Below, piece after piece: positions 43,949 to 51,639 of a DNA stretch of 64,000 nucleotides. Position numbers and translations under genes: made by a program. Source of the DNA: Pusillimonas sp044464525 (GTDB lineage Bacteria > Pseudomonadota > Gammaproteobacteria > Burkholderiales > Burkholderiaceae_B); NCBI RefSeq assembly GCF_044464525.1, contig NZ_JBIQLE010000010.1, positions 53,489-117,488 on the forward strand, in the 5' to 3' direction. The notes below the pieces were generated by a model, which did no database searches, was not told where the DNA came from, and saw nothing but the letters and a program-made list of their open reading frames with translations. Position 1 is the first letter of the stretch. Each line of letters starts with the position of its first letter.

Positions 43949-44731
43949 TTATTCGAAAATGGCTACGGCTCGGGTCCAACCCGCCGACGCACCGCGAATC
44001 TTGTGGGGAAAGCAGCTGATGATAAAACCGTTGGGCGGCAAGGCTTCCAGGTTGTGCAGCTTTTCAAGATGGCAATAGCCGATGTCCTTGCCGGCTTTGT
44101 GGCCTTCCCACAGCAGGCTGGTGTCGCCGGTTTCAGCGAACTTCTTGGCCGTGTAGGAAAAGGGGGCGTCCCAGCTCCAGGCGTCGGTGCCGGTCAGGCG
44201 CACACCGCGTTCCAGCAGGTACATGGTGGCTTCGTAGCCCATGCCGCAACCCGTATTGATGTAGTCGTCATGACCATAGCGTGAGCCGGCACGAGTGTTC
44301 ACCACCACAATCTCCAAAGGCTTCAGTGTATGGTCTATGCGCTTGAGTTCGGCCTCTACATCTGCGGCCGTAACCACATAGCCATCGGGCAAGTGCCTGA
44401 AATCAAGTTTCACGCCGGGCTGAAAGCACCACTCGAGCGGTACTTGGTCGATAGTGATCGAAGGCTTGGCTTCGCCCGATTTGCCGTCCATGGTCGAATG
44501 AAAATGCCAGGGCGCGTCAAGGTGGGTGCCGCTATGGGTGGTCAGGCGAACCCATTCTGATGCTGCGGCTTCGCCATCGGGATAGTCTTCCGGCCGCGTG
44601 CCGGGAAGCAGACGAGTGAACTCGTCGACGGTTTCCTTGTGTGTCTGGTATTCGATCCGGGGCGCCAGAGGCGGCGGATCAGACAAAACGTCGTTCTCAA
44701 GATAGATGGATAAGTCTACGAATCGGCGCAT
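43949..44731 (-). CDS. Cyclase-family (kynurenine formamidase-like) hydrolase
   Basis: A 260-residue metal-dependent hydrolase of the Cyclase/KynB family, with the metal motif HSGTHLDAPWHFH near residue 66. Family members hydrolyse amides and cyclic compounds such as N-formylkynurenine or isatin. Its place between an importer and an FAH-family hydrolase suggests that it opens or deacylates the imported substrate. AAGGAA precedes the ATG at 44731, and the gap to the upstream gene is 20 bases. Confidence 0.9.
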   Translation of the reverse strand: MRRFVDLSIYLENDVLSDPPPLAPRIEYQTHKETVDEFTRLLPGTRPEDYPDGEAAASEWVRLTTHSGTHLDAPWHFHSTMDGKSGEAKPSITIDQVPLEWCFQPGVKLDFRHLPDGYVVTAADVEAELKRIDHTLKPLEIVVVNTRAGSRYGHDDYINTGCGMGYEATMYLLERGVRLTGTDAWSWDAPFSYTAKKFAETGDTSLLWEGHKAGKDIGYCHLEKLHNLEALPPNGFIISCFPHKIRGASAGWTRAVAIFE

Positions 44732-44751
44732 GGTGTTCCTTTTAATATGGC

Positions 44752-45738
44752 TTACGGGGCCGGCGCTTCCACGATGCGCTGGTCGATCACGCCGAACGGG
44801 GCGGAGCCGTCCGCGGCGGTGGCCTGCATGCGCACGCGATCACCGAACCGCATGAAAGATGTCTGGGACGCGCCCTGCTCGATAAGCTCGATGGCGCGGC
44901 GTTCGGCAATGCAGGCCGAGCCTGCCTCACGCTCAGCGTTCGAGACCGTGCCCGAACCGATGATGGTGCCGGCGGTCAGCTTGCGAGTCAGCGCGGCGTG
45001 CGCGATCAGCTGGTCGAAGCCGAAATTCATTTCAGCTCCGTTGGGCTGGCCGAACCACTCGCCGTTATATTCAATGTGCAATGGCAATTTGACCCGAGCG
45101 TCTTCCCACGCCGGGCCCAACTCATCCGGGGTGATGGCCACCGGAGCGAAGCTGGAAGATGGCTTGGCATGCAGGAAGCCGAAACCGGTGCGCATCTCGC
45201 GCGGGCCGAAACCGCGCAGGCTGACATCGTTGATCTGAACCAGCAGGGCAATGCGTTGCAACGCCTGCTCGGCTGGACAGGACATGGGCACGTGCTCGAC
45301 GATGACGCCGAACTCGCCTTCGAAGTCGATGCCGTGCGCCTCGTCGGGCAGAGGGATGTCGTCGAGGGCGCCCAGGAAGTCATCGGATGCGCCCTGATAC
45401 ATCAGTGGAATCGTATCCGCATCCGGAATGGGGTCGGTGTTGAAGGCCTTTTCCATCAGGCGCGCATGATTCAGGAAAGCCGAGGCGTCGCACCACTGCG
45501 GAGCCCGCGGCAGGGGCGCTGCGGCTTGCGCCGGGTCGAAGTTGAAGGCATCCGCCGATTGGCCGGCATTGAGCTCCTGGTAGATTTGCTGCAGCAAGGG
45601 CTCGCATCGGCGCCAGTCTTGCAATGCGGCCAGAAGGTTCGGCGCGACCGCAGCCGCATCCACGGCCCGCGTCAGGTCGCGCGACACAACGACCAGGCGG
45701 CCGTCCAGGGTTTCGTTTTTAAGCGTTGCCAGTTTCAT
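44752..45738 (-). CDS. Fumarylacetoacetate hydrolase-family protein
   Basis: A 328-residue FAH-family protein. The metal and catalytic region includes HGIDFEGEFGVIVEHVPM with the acidic ligands, INDVSLRGFGPREM, and GSGTVSNAEREAGSACIAERRAIELIEQG at the C-terminal end. The extended form resembles true fumarylacetoacetases and acylpyruvases, which cut C-C bonds of 1,3-dicarbonyl products. First gene of the operon, divergent from the LysR at 45934. Substrate not identifiable. Confidence 0.9.
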   Translation of the reverse strand: MKLATLKNETLDGRLVVVSRDLTRAVDAAAVAPNLLAALQDWRRCEPLLQQIYQELNAGQSADAFNFDPAQAAAPLPRAPQWCDASAFLNHARLMEKAFNTDPIPDADTIPLMYQGASDDFLGALDDIPLPDEAHGIDFEGEFGVIVEHVPMSCPAEQALQRIALLVQINDVSLRGFGPREMRTGFGFLHAKPSSSFAPVAITPDELGPAWEDARVKLPLHIEYNGEWFGQPNGAEMNFGFDQLIAHAALTRKLTAGTIIGSGTVSNAEREAGSACIAERRAIELIEQGASQTSFMRFGDRVRMQATAADGSAPFGVIDQRIVEAPAP

Positions 45739-45933
45739 AAAGCCAAGCCCTTTGGGATAAAGCGTGCGCCACAGGCCTCGTGGCGGCGGTTCCTTGTTCT
45801 ACATGGTAGGAAAATGACGCATCTAGCGGAAATCGATTTTGCCGATAGCAGGTATCATCGCGTTCGCACGATGCGGCGTCCCCTGCTATATGATCGGAGG
45901 CTGCGTAGGAACTCAAACCGAGGGAATCAGGGC

Positions 45934-46854
45934 ATGCGCTATCAGCGAATCGATCTCAATCTGCTCGTCGCGCTCGACATCCTGCTGGCCGAGCGCAACG
46001 TCACGCGCGCCGCAGAGCGGCTTCACATCACTCAATCCGCCGCCAGCGGTGTGCTTGCGCGGCTGCGCGATTACTTTGAAGATCCATTGTTGGTCCAGGT
46101 GGGACGCGACATGCGCCTAACCCCGCTGGCCGAAAACCTCGTCGACCAGGTGCGCGACATTATCGTGCGTATCGACAGCACCATGGAATCGCGCCCCGAA
46201 TTCGTGCCCGCCGAGGCCGAGCGTCATTTCATCATCATTGCATCGGACTACGTGTCGCGGGTGTTGATGGCGGACGTCTTGCAACGCATAAGCACCCTGG
46301 CGCCCCGACTTACCTTCGAAGTGAGGCCCACGTCACCCATGATGGTTCGCGATATCGAACAAGGCAGGGTCGACCTGCTGGTGACCCCGGCTCACTTGGT
46401 CAGCGCCGACCACCCGCATACGATGCTTTTTGATGACTCGTACACCGTGGTGGCATGGGACCAGAACCCGCTGTGCAAAGAAGGCCTTACGCTCGAAGCC
46501 TACCGTTCCGCCGGTCACGTCGCCTATCGCGTCGGCCGTGGCGGCAACCCGTGGTTTGAGCAGTGGTACGCCAACCAGCATCCCGACTCGCGCCGGGTCG
46601 AGGTCATTACCCACGACTTCAACCTTATCTCTCGCTTTGTCATCGGTACGAACCGGCTTGCCACCGTGCAGACCCGCCTTGCCACTCAGTTCGAAGAGTC
46701 GATGCCGGTGCGGCTGCTTCCGCTGCCCATGGAGACCCCCCGTCTGGTCGAGGTTTTACAGTGGCACACATACCGAGATTCTGACCCCGGTTGTGCATGG
46801 CTGCGCGAGCAGATCATAGAAACTGCCCGGCGGCTGCCTGATATTAGCGATTGA
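45934..46854 (+). CDS. LysR-family regulator, NahR/NodD-like branch
   Basis: A 306-residue LysR protein beginning MRYQRIDLNLLVALDILLAERNVTRAAERLHITQSAASGVLARLRDYF, the N-terminal pattern of the NahR/NodD/LinR branch that often responds to aromatic inducers. The ATG at 45934 has GAGGGA upstream; the longer open frame back to 44998 is antisense to the FAH gene. It is divergent from the importer/hydrolase operon and probably controls it; an inverted repeat CATCG-N8-CGATG lies at 45856-45873 in the gap. Confidence 0.93.
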   Translation: MRYQRIDLNLLVALDILLAERNVTRAAERLHITQSAASGVLARLRDYFEDPLLVQVGRDMRLTPLAENLVDQVRDIIVRIDSTMESRPEFVPAEAERHFIIIASDYVSRVLMADVLQRISTLAPRLTFEVRPTSPMMVRDIEQGRVDLLVTPAHLVSADHPHTMLFDDSYTVVAWDQNPLCKEGLTLEAYRSAGHVAYRVGRGGNPWFEQWYANQHPDSRRVEVITHDFNLISRFVIGTNRLATVQTRLATQFEESMPVRLLPLPMETPRLVEVLQWHTYRDSDPGCAWLREQIIETARRLPDISD

Positions 46855-47024
46855 AACCCCGCCAGTGCCCATTTTGCGGGCAGGCATTTCCCCTGAATAC
46901 ACAAGGCCTGGCGCCGCGCACGCTCACTAGCGCCGTGTAGTTGCTGTGCATCCTATGCTGTGTCGGCGGGATATGCTCGCATGGATAAAAGTGTCGAGAG
47001 GCCCTTGCCAATGTGGCTGCTTGA

Positions 47025-47045
47025 TGATATATTCTTTTGATATAT
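47025..47045. promoter_or_regulatory. Repeated TGATATAT motif upstream of vapBC, operator candidate
   Basis: Two copies of TGATATAT (47025-47032 and 47038-47045) are spaced 13 bases start to start. The ATATAT cores also make the region partly palindromic. VapB-type antitoxins bind such sites to repress their own operon; this is inferred from position. Confidence 0.45.
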
Positions 47046-47065
47046 ACCTATGCGGGGTGGTTCTC

Positions 47066-47308
47066 ATGGACATAGCCAAGATATTTTGGTCGGGCCGCTC
47101 CCAGGCGGTTCGGCTGCCAAAAGAATTTCGTTTCAACACTGATGAAGTTCGCATCCGCCGACATGGCAGCAGCGTCATACTCGAACCTATTGCGCAAGAC
47201 TGGGCATGGCTCGACGAACTCATCGGACCAATCGACGAAGGCTTCGAATCGGCGGTGGCCGAGAAGCAAGAGCCACAGCAGCGTCCCGGCCTGGATTTCT
47301 TTGAATGA
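47066..47308 (+). CDS. VapB-type antitoxin
   Basis: An 80-residue protein with an N-terminal AbrB/SpoVT-like DNA-binding half (MDIAKIFWSGRSQAVRLPKEFRF, then EVRIRRHGSSVILEP) and a C-terminal toxin-binding tail. The start at 47066 is fixed by the conserved N-terminus. Its last codon overlaps the toxin start (ATGA), the usual layout of vapBC. Confidence 0.92.
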   Translation: MDIAKIFWSGRSQAVRLPKEFRFNTDEVRIRRHGSSVILEPIAQDWAWLDELIGPIDEGFESAVAEKQEPQQRPGLDFFE

Positions 47309-47697
47309 AATTCCTGCTCGACAGTAATGCTGTAATCGCGCTTTTAAAGGGTAAAACTGTTTTTTTAACCCACATGTTGCGATATAGGCCGTCAGACTTT
47401 GCTGTTCCCGCTATCGTGGCGCACGAGCTTTTCTATGGCGCATACAAAGGACAGAGGGTTAGCGAGAATCTAGCGCGGGTGAATGCATTACAGTTTCAAG
47501 TGCTTGAATTTGACCGCGAGGATGCCCAGCGGGCGGGCGAGTTGCGTGCGCTTCTTAGTGCGGCAGGCACGCCTATTGGTCCTTACGATATATTGATTGC
47601 CGGCCAAGCGTGGGCGCGTGGGCTTACATTGATTACACACAATATGCGTGAATTCCAGCGTGTGCCGCACATCCAGCTTGAAGATTGGGAGGTTTGA
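47305..47697 (+). CDS. VapC-type PIN-domain toxin
   Basis: A 130-residue PIN-domain ribonuclease. The acidic residues Asp6 (MKFLLDSNAVI), Glu41 (VAHELFYGAY) and Asp95 (IGPYDILIAGQA) and the closing THNMREF motif are all present, so the toxin appears intact. VapC toxins cut specific RNAs, often initiator tRNA, and are held inactive by VapB. Confidence 0.93.
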   Translation: MKFLLDSNAVIALLKGKTVFLTHMLRYRPSDFAVPAIVAHELFYGAYKGQRVSENLARVNALQFQVLEFDREDAQRAGELRALLSAAGTPIGPYDILIAGQAWARGLTLITHNMREFQRVPHIQLEDWEV

Positions 47698-47793
47698 ATC
47701 CGCCACCTCAACGGAGGCAGGCAAGAACGGGCATAGGGGCAGCCAGCATCTTTGAGGGGGTTTAGGCTTACCTGAGGATTGGTGCCCGAAACG

Positions 47794-47820
47794 CTGGTCT
47801 CGTGCCATGCACGAGACCAG
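47794..47820. terminator. Perfect 12-base-arm hairpin between convergent vapC and ridA-like genes
   Basis: CTGGTCTCGTGC (47794-47805), loop CAT, GCACGAGACCAG (47809-47820). The hairpin lies in the gap between converging genes. No clear T tract follows on the plus strand and only three T on the minus strand, so termination strength is uncertain. Confidence 0.6.
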
Positions 47821-47831
47821 GTGTTGAAACC

Positions 47832-48290
47832 TTATTTGTCGCCGATTACGGCAACAGCTGACACTTCGAGCATCAGGCCGACAAAGGGCAAGCTATGCAC
47901 AGTGATGGTCGTGCTGGCAGGAAAGTTGCCGTCCGGCCAGAATTCGCGGCGGATGGGTTGCAAGGGTTCCAGCAGCCGAGGATCGGTGAGGTAGACCGTA
48001 ATGCTGACGACATCTTTGATGCTGCCGCCGGCACGTTTGGCAATGGCATCGATCGATTTGAAGATGGCCCGTGCCTGGCCTTCAAAATTTCCTGCCAGTG
48101 AATTGCCGTCTTCGTCTTTGACGCCCACTTGGCCCGACATCCAGACAGTTTTGCCGCCTTCAGTGACAACCGCGGGTGAAATACCCCATGTCTGCGCCAG
48201 ATCGGTCTTCAAATATTCTTTGGCGTGCACCGGGAGGGCGACCAAAGCGAACAGGCAAGCGAGAAGTGTTGATTTCATGTAGTTATGCAT
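47832..48290 (-). CDS. Exported RidA/YjgF-family protein
   Basis: A 152-residue RidA-family protein with a Sec signal peptide (MHNYMKSTLLACLFALVALPVHA) and mature start KEYLK, so it acts in the periplasm. The RidA core is visible in VWMSGQVGVKDEDG and LMLEVSAVAVIG. The catalytic Arg position is replaced (PAST instead of PARS). Periplasmic members are less common than cytoplasmic ones. The start is taken at 48290 because GAGGG lies about 5 bases before it; ATGs at 48293 and 48278 are also possible. Confidence 0.85.
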   Translation of the reverse strand: MHNYMKSTLLACLFALVALPVHAKEYLKTDLAQTWGISPAVVTEGGKTVWMSGQVGVKDEDGNSLAGNFEGQARAIFKSIDAIAKRAGGSIKDVVSITVYLTDPRLLEPLQPIRREFWPDGNFPASTTITVHSLPFVGLMLEVSAVAVIGDK

Positions 48291-48465
48291 CATTCCCTCA
48301 TGGTGTTGGAGTTCTGGCAATGCGGGCGGTTAGCTCGGCGCTTGTGCCGAGTAAGTGCATAAGTCCAAGCATTTTTGTGCCCGCCGTTTCGGCGCCGGCT
48401 CAGCTACACCGGCTGGGCCAGGATGGCAGCTTTCGTCGACTCCGGTTATGGGGGTAAACCCCCTG

Positions 48466-49953
48466 CTAGGGCGTTTCCTGAGGCCCGTTCGACAGTGCAC
48501 TTATTGCACTTATCAGATCATCTGGGTGCACCATCAATTCGCGTACCTGACGCAAAGTTTGATATTGACGCAGCACCGGGCGCCAGCGGGGTGACTCCAG
48601 CAGTTCATGCCAGACGGGCTCGAGAATTTTCAGGTCTGCCGGTAGGTTGTTTTTTTGGGTGGCGGCTGTGTTGTCTGCGTGGTCGCTTATTGGGCTATTG
48701 GCTTCTTTGTTTGCTATGCCTTCTATGTGCTGGCCTACCCACTTGCCGGCGAACTCCAGGCTGGCGGGCGCCGTCAGTAGCTGCATGCGGCCGGCGGGGT
48801 TAAGCGGGCGTGGCATGGTTTCCGCCGGCGCGTCGGTGCAATACAGCACTGTGCCCTTTAGTTCGGCTTGCTCCGTCGTCAGCGCGTTTAACGACGCGCC
48901 GTGCAAGCGTACTGTTTCCTCTTGCGCCGCAAAGGAATAGATGGCGGCGCCGTCGGCCTGCGCCAACAACTGCAGGCCTCGCAATAAACGCGGAAAATCT
49001 GTCGTGGCGGCGTCTGCCGATGCTTTTGCCTCGACCAGCAAACAGATGTTCCATATTGGATCGTCAGCGTCGCGTTTTGGGGCTTTGCGCAGCAGCACGA
49101 CGTCCCATTCCGCCTTACTTAGTTGAGCGTCGATCATCAAAACAGCCGGAACACGCAGCGAGGTTGCGATGCGGTATGTGTCCGGGCTTCCCTCGGCCAG
49201 GTTGAGCATGTCAGCCAGGTTCTGTAATGCCTGCGCGGCCAGCGCCTCGACCCCGGCGCCGCGTTTTTTAGAGGCGCGGCCTTGCGCGGCGGCGGCGTCG
49301 CTGCCGGAGCGAGGGCCATTCTGCTCCCGTAATGCTCGATAGTGCTGTACGAGCTGGTCCGGCTCCAGCTTCTCGGCCCGTATCAGGCGCGCCAACGCCG
49401 CGCCGTCGCGTATCTGGGTCACACCGTGAATCAAGCCGGAATCGCCCGCGATTTCGGGCGATTCAATAATATGTTGTGCCGTGGCGTGCAGCGTCGTCCA
49501 CGACTGCGAGGAGGCCGCCTCATAAAGGCGGCTTAATACTGCCCTTTTCTCGGCGGAATTGGACCGCTCCAATTTGGCGGGATGCGCCACCGCATTCACG
49601 GCCGCCAGAACAAGGCGACGATCTTGTGTGGACTGTGCCGACAGAGACGCATACTCGCGAACCTGCTGCGCATGATGCTCAAGCACCGTGGCCTGGAAGG
49701 CCGGGTCGCCCGAATTTACCTGCATGGCGTTGCGGATCATGTGGGCGAGCGCCTCCAGAAAGCGCTGCTTTACCGCTTCGTTTGGCGTGTCGCCCTGATC
49801 GATGGTTACGCGCGCCGCCTCCATCGTCACCGCCACCAGCGCGGCAGGACCAGCATCTTGCCCTTGCAACGCGGACATTGCTGGCACGCGATAACGGCGG
49901 ATGACGTTGCGTAGGATTTTTTCAAGTAGAGAAGGGTGTTTTCCGCCGGGCAA
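48466..49953 (-). CDS. Uncharacterised protein with candidate PD-(D/E)XK nuclease core
   Basis: A protein of about 495 residues that I do not recognise as a named family. The N-terminal half is helical. The middle shows a strand-turn-strand with AEWDVVLL followed by ICLLVEAKAS, then a helix with RGLQLLAQ; this D...ExK spacing is that of the PD-(D/E)XK nuclease fold. No membrane segment or signal peptide. The start is uncertain: TTG at 49953 has AGGGG 5 bases upstream and gives MPGGKHPSLLEKILRNVIRRY, while the first ATG after it is at 49878. The long frame continues to 50118 without a better start. Confidence 0.7.
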   Translation of the reverse strand: MPGGKHPSLLEKILRNVIRRYRVPAMSALQGQDAGPAALVAVTMEAARVTIDQGDTPNEAVKQRFLEALAHMIRNAMQVNSGDPAFQATVLEHHAQQVREYASLSAQSTQDRRLVLAAVNAVAHPAKLERSNSAEKRAVLSRLYEAASSQSWTTLHATAQHIIESPEIAGDSGLIHGVTQIRDGAALARLIRAEKLEPDQLVQHYRALREQNGPRSGSDAAAAQGRASKKRGAGVEALAAQALQNLADMLNLAEGSPDTYRIATSLRVPAVLMIDAQLSKAEWDVVLLRKAPKRDADDPIWNICLLVEAKASADAATTDFPRLLRGLQLLAQADGAAIYSFAAQEETVRLHGASLNALTTEQAELKGTVLYCTDAPAETMPRPLNPAGRMQLLTAPASLEFAGKWVGQHIEGIANKEANSPISDHADNTAATQKNNLPADLKILEPVWHELLESPRWRPVLRQYQTLRQVRELMVHPDDLISAISALSNGPQETP

Positions 49954-50209
49954 TTCGACCCCTGATATGGTTGAATATATACATAGCCGATGGTGTGTGT
50001 TAGCTACCGTACAGACGAGTGAGCATGGCCGGGGTACCTTGAGGATGTAGGGTTTAACAGCCCCCTTTGCGGTACGTTTTAGCAACACGGCCGCCGACTC
50101 TCGGAGAATTATTATCAATTACGAAAATCGCGATACTTTAGGCATATACAAGTCAATCAAAAGCAATCCTTCCAAGGTCGCTAATGAGTACGGCCCGGGC
50201 CCTTACCTT

Positions 50210-50551
50210 ATGGGCGCTGAAACATTGATCGGCAATAACGTGTACAACAAGCAAGCTGAGAGCCTTGGCGACATCAAAGAGATCATGCTCGACATGCGCC
50301 ATGGCCATGTAAGCTATGCTGTACTAGAGTTTGGTGGCTTCTTGGGCATGGGCACAAAGCTTTTTGCCGTACCTCGGAGCGCCTTGACTCTGGACACTGC
50401 CGAAAAGCGCTTTGTCCTTGATGTTAATAAAGAGAGCCTGAAAAACGCTCCCGGCTTTGAAAAAGATCATTGGCCCGATATGGCTGATGACGTGTGGGAA
50501 AAAAGCATACACGATTACTACGGTACGGCACCGTACAGCATGCCCGTCTGA
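50210..50551 (+). CDS. PRC-barrel domain protein, start codon anomalous
   Basis: From the ATG at 50210 the protein has 113 residues, with the PRC-barrel core SLGDIKEIMLDMRHGHVSYAVLEFGGFLGMG and the tail GFEKDHWPDMADDVWEKSIHDYYG found in stress-related family members. The same frame is open upstream to 50051 and reads INYENRDTLGIYKS...YGPGPYL, matching the usual N-terminus of homologues. No ATG, GTG or TTG occurs in that extension; a GGAG at 50103-50106 precedes ATT ATT ATC at 50108-50116. Translation may therefore begin at ATT or ATC, or be reduced to the shorter form. General-stress role only by family. Confidence 0.8.
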   Translation: MGAETLIGNNVYNKQAESLGDIKEIMLDMRHGHVSYAVLEFGGFLGMGTKLFAVPRSALTLDTAEKRFVLDVNKESLKNAPGFEKDHWPDMADDVWEKSIHDYYGTAPYSMPV

Positions 50552-50595
50552 AGTTGATGTCTGGCTTCGTGCTTGCTATTCGTGGCAAGCACGAT

Positions 50596-50937
50596 TTATT
50601 TTCGCCCGAATGAAATTTCGGGCAACAGTCGATCATATTCTTTTTTGACGACAGCGTAGCATTCGCATGTGCGCTTTTCCAGACCGGCGCGATCAAGCAC
50701 AGTAATGTGACCCCGGCGATAACTTATGAGGCCTGCTCGTTGCAGATTCCCTGCGGCTTCGGTGACTCCTTCGCGTCTGACTCCCAGCATGCTGGCAATA
50801 AGCTCCTGGGTCGTAATCAGTTTGTTGGTGTAGAGCCTGTCGAGGCTCAGCAATAGCCACCTGCAAAGTTGTTGGTCCAGAAGATGATGCCGGCTACACG
50901 CCGATGTTTGGCGTACTTCAGATGGCGCCGAAGTCAT
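50596..50937 (-). CDS. Crp-type regulator lacking its sensor domain (internal deletion)
   Basis: A 113-residue protein. After MTSAPSEVRQ, the N-terminus of a common Burkholderiales Crp-like family, it passes straight to CSRHHLLDQQLCRWLLLSLDRL, the dimer helix end, and an intact Crp winged helix (TTQELIASMLGVRREGVTEAAGNLQRAGLISYRRGHITVLDR). The cyclic-nucleotide-type barrel of about 110 residues is missing in frame. AGGAGA lies 7 bases before the ATG at 50937, so the short protein can be made. It may act as a constitutive or dominant regulator, or be a decaying gene. Confidence 0.8.
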   Translation of the reverse strand: MTSAPSEVRQTSACSRHHLLDQQLCRWLLLSLDRLYTNKLITTQELIASMLGVRREGVTEAAGNLQRAGLISYRRGHITVLDRAGLEKRTCECYAVVKKEYDRLLPEISFGRK

Positions 50938-51151
50938 GTGCATTCTCCTAACTAGTCGCCATGCGGGCGTGCCGCGCAGCAACATTGAAAAGGCACGTTA
51001 AATAACCTGATGAGTTACGTTATATATGCGCCAGAATTGTTATTTGACGCGAAGGCTTAATTGCTTCGTGGGTATAACTGCACATATTCAAACAAAGCTT
51101 TGAAAATATATTAACCTGGTGTCCATCGAGGCTAATAAAGTGATGATTGTT

Positions 51152-51310
51152 TTATATTTTCCCCATTAGCAATAGTATTATTAGCACGACAACGATCACG
51201 CCAACCGCTCCGCTAGGACCATAGCCCCATGAGCGGCTGTACGACCACCTGGGCATAGCGCCTGCCAGTATCAGAACCAGCACGATTAGCAGTATTAATC
51301 CTAATGACAT
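51152..51310 (-). CDS. DUF3309-family small membrane protein, 52 residues
   Basis: The frame from the ATG read at 51310 to the TAA at 51154-51152 encodes MSLGLILLIVLVLILAGAMP, the conserved centre WSYSRSWGYGPSGAVG and a second hydrophobic stretch VIVVVLIILLLMG. This two-helix, 52-residue layout is that of DUF3309 proteins, common in Proteobacteria and of unknown function. AGGAG lies 6 bases before the start. It sits with the PRC-barrel and Crp-type genes, a grouping typical of stress-response regions. Confidence 0.88.
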   Translation of the reverse strand: MSLGLILLIVLVLILAGAMPRWSYSRSWGYGPSGAVGVIVVVLIILLLMGKI

Positions 51311-51639
51311 GAAAACTCCTTATGTTTGCAACAAACTTGGTGTGTTGAAATTTATAATGTATTCATTGTAAAGCCCGCAACCAGGGTCGATCTTTAAATG
51401 ATTGGAGTTTTTATTCAATCTAAAAATAACATTTAGATTGCTCGTTCTCAATATACGCTAATGTCCAGATATATCCTAACTAAAAATCGGCGATTATTGG
51501 GAACCACTCAATAGGATTGCAATCCGCTCATTGCTCTGGAACTGATGGCGGGCCTACTGATCGTGGTGGGTGACGGTAATCTAACTTCCCATCACTTCCG
51601 GTGCTGACGTAAAATCATCGGTTTTCGACGCAGGTAGGC
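51311..51639. other. AT-rich intergenic region before the motor operon
   Basis: No gene is seen in these 329 bases. The region is clearly more AT-rich than its neighbours. An inverted repeat with arms AATCTAAA (51417-51424) and TTTAGATT (51432-51439) could be an operator or weak terminator. Promoters for the divergent DUF3309 and DUF3348 genes must lie here. Confidence 0.4.

Noticed and set aside
44998..45933. Long N-terminal extension of the second LysR frame
   Set aside because: It is antisense to the FAH-family gene, and the conserved LysR N-terminus begins at 45934 with a ribosome site.
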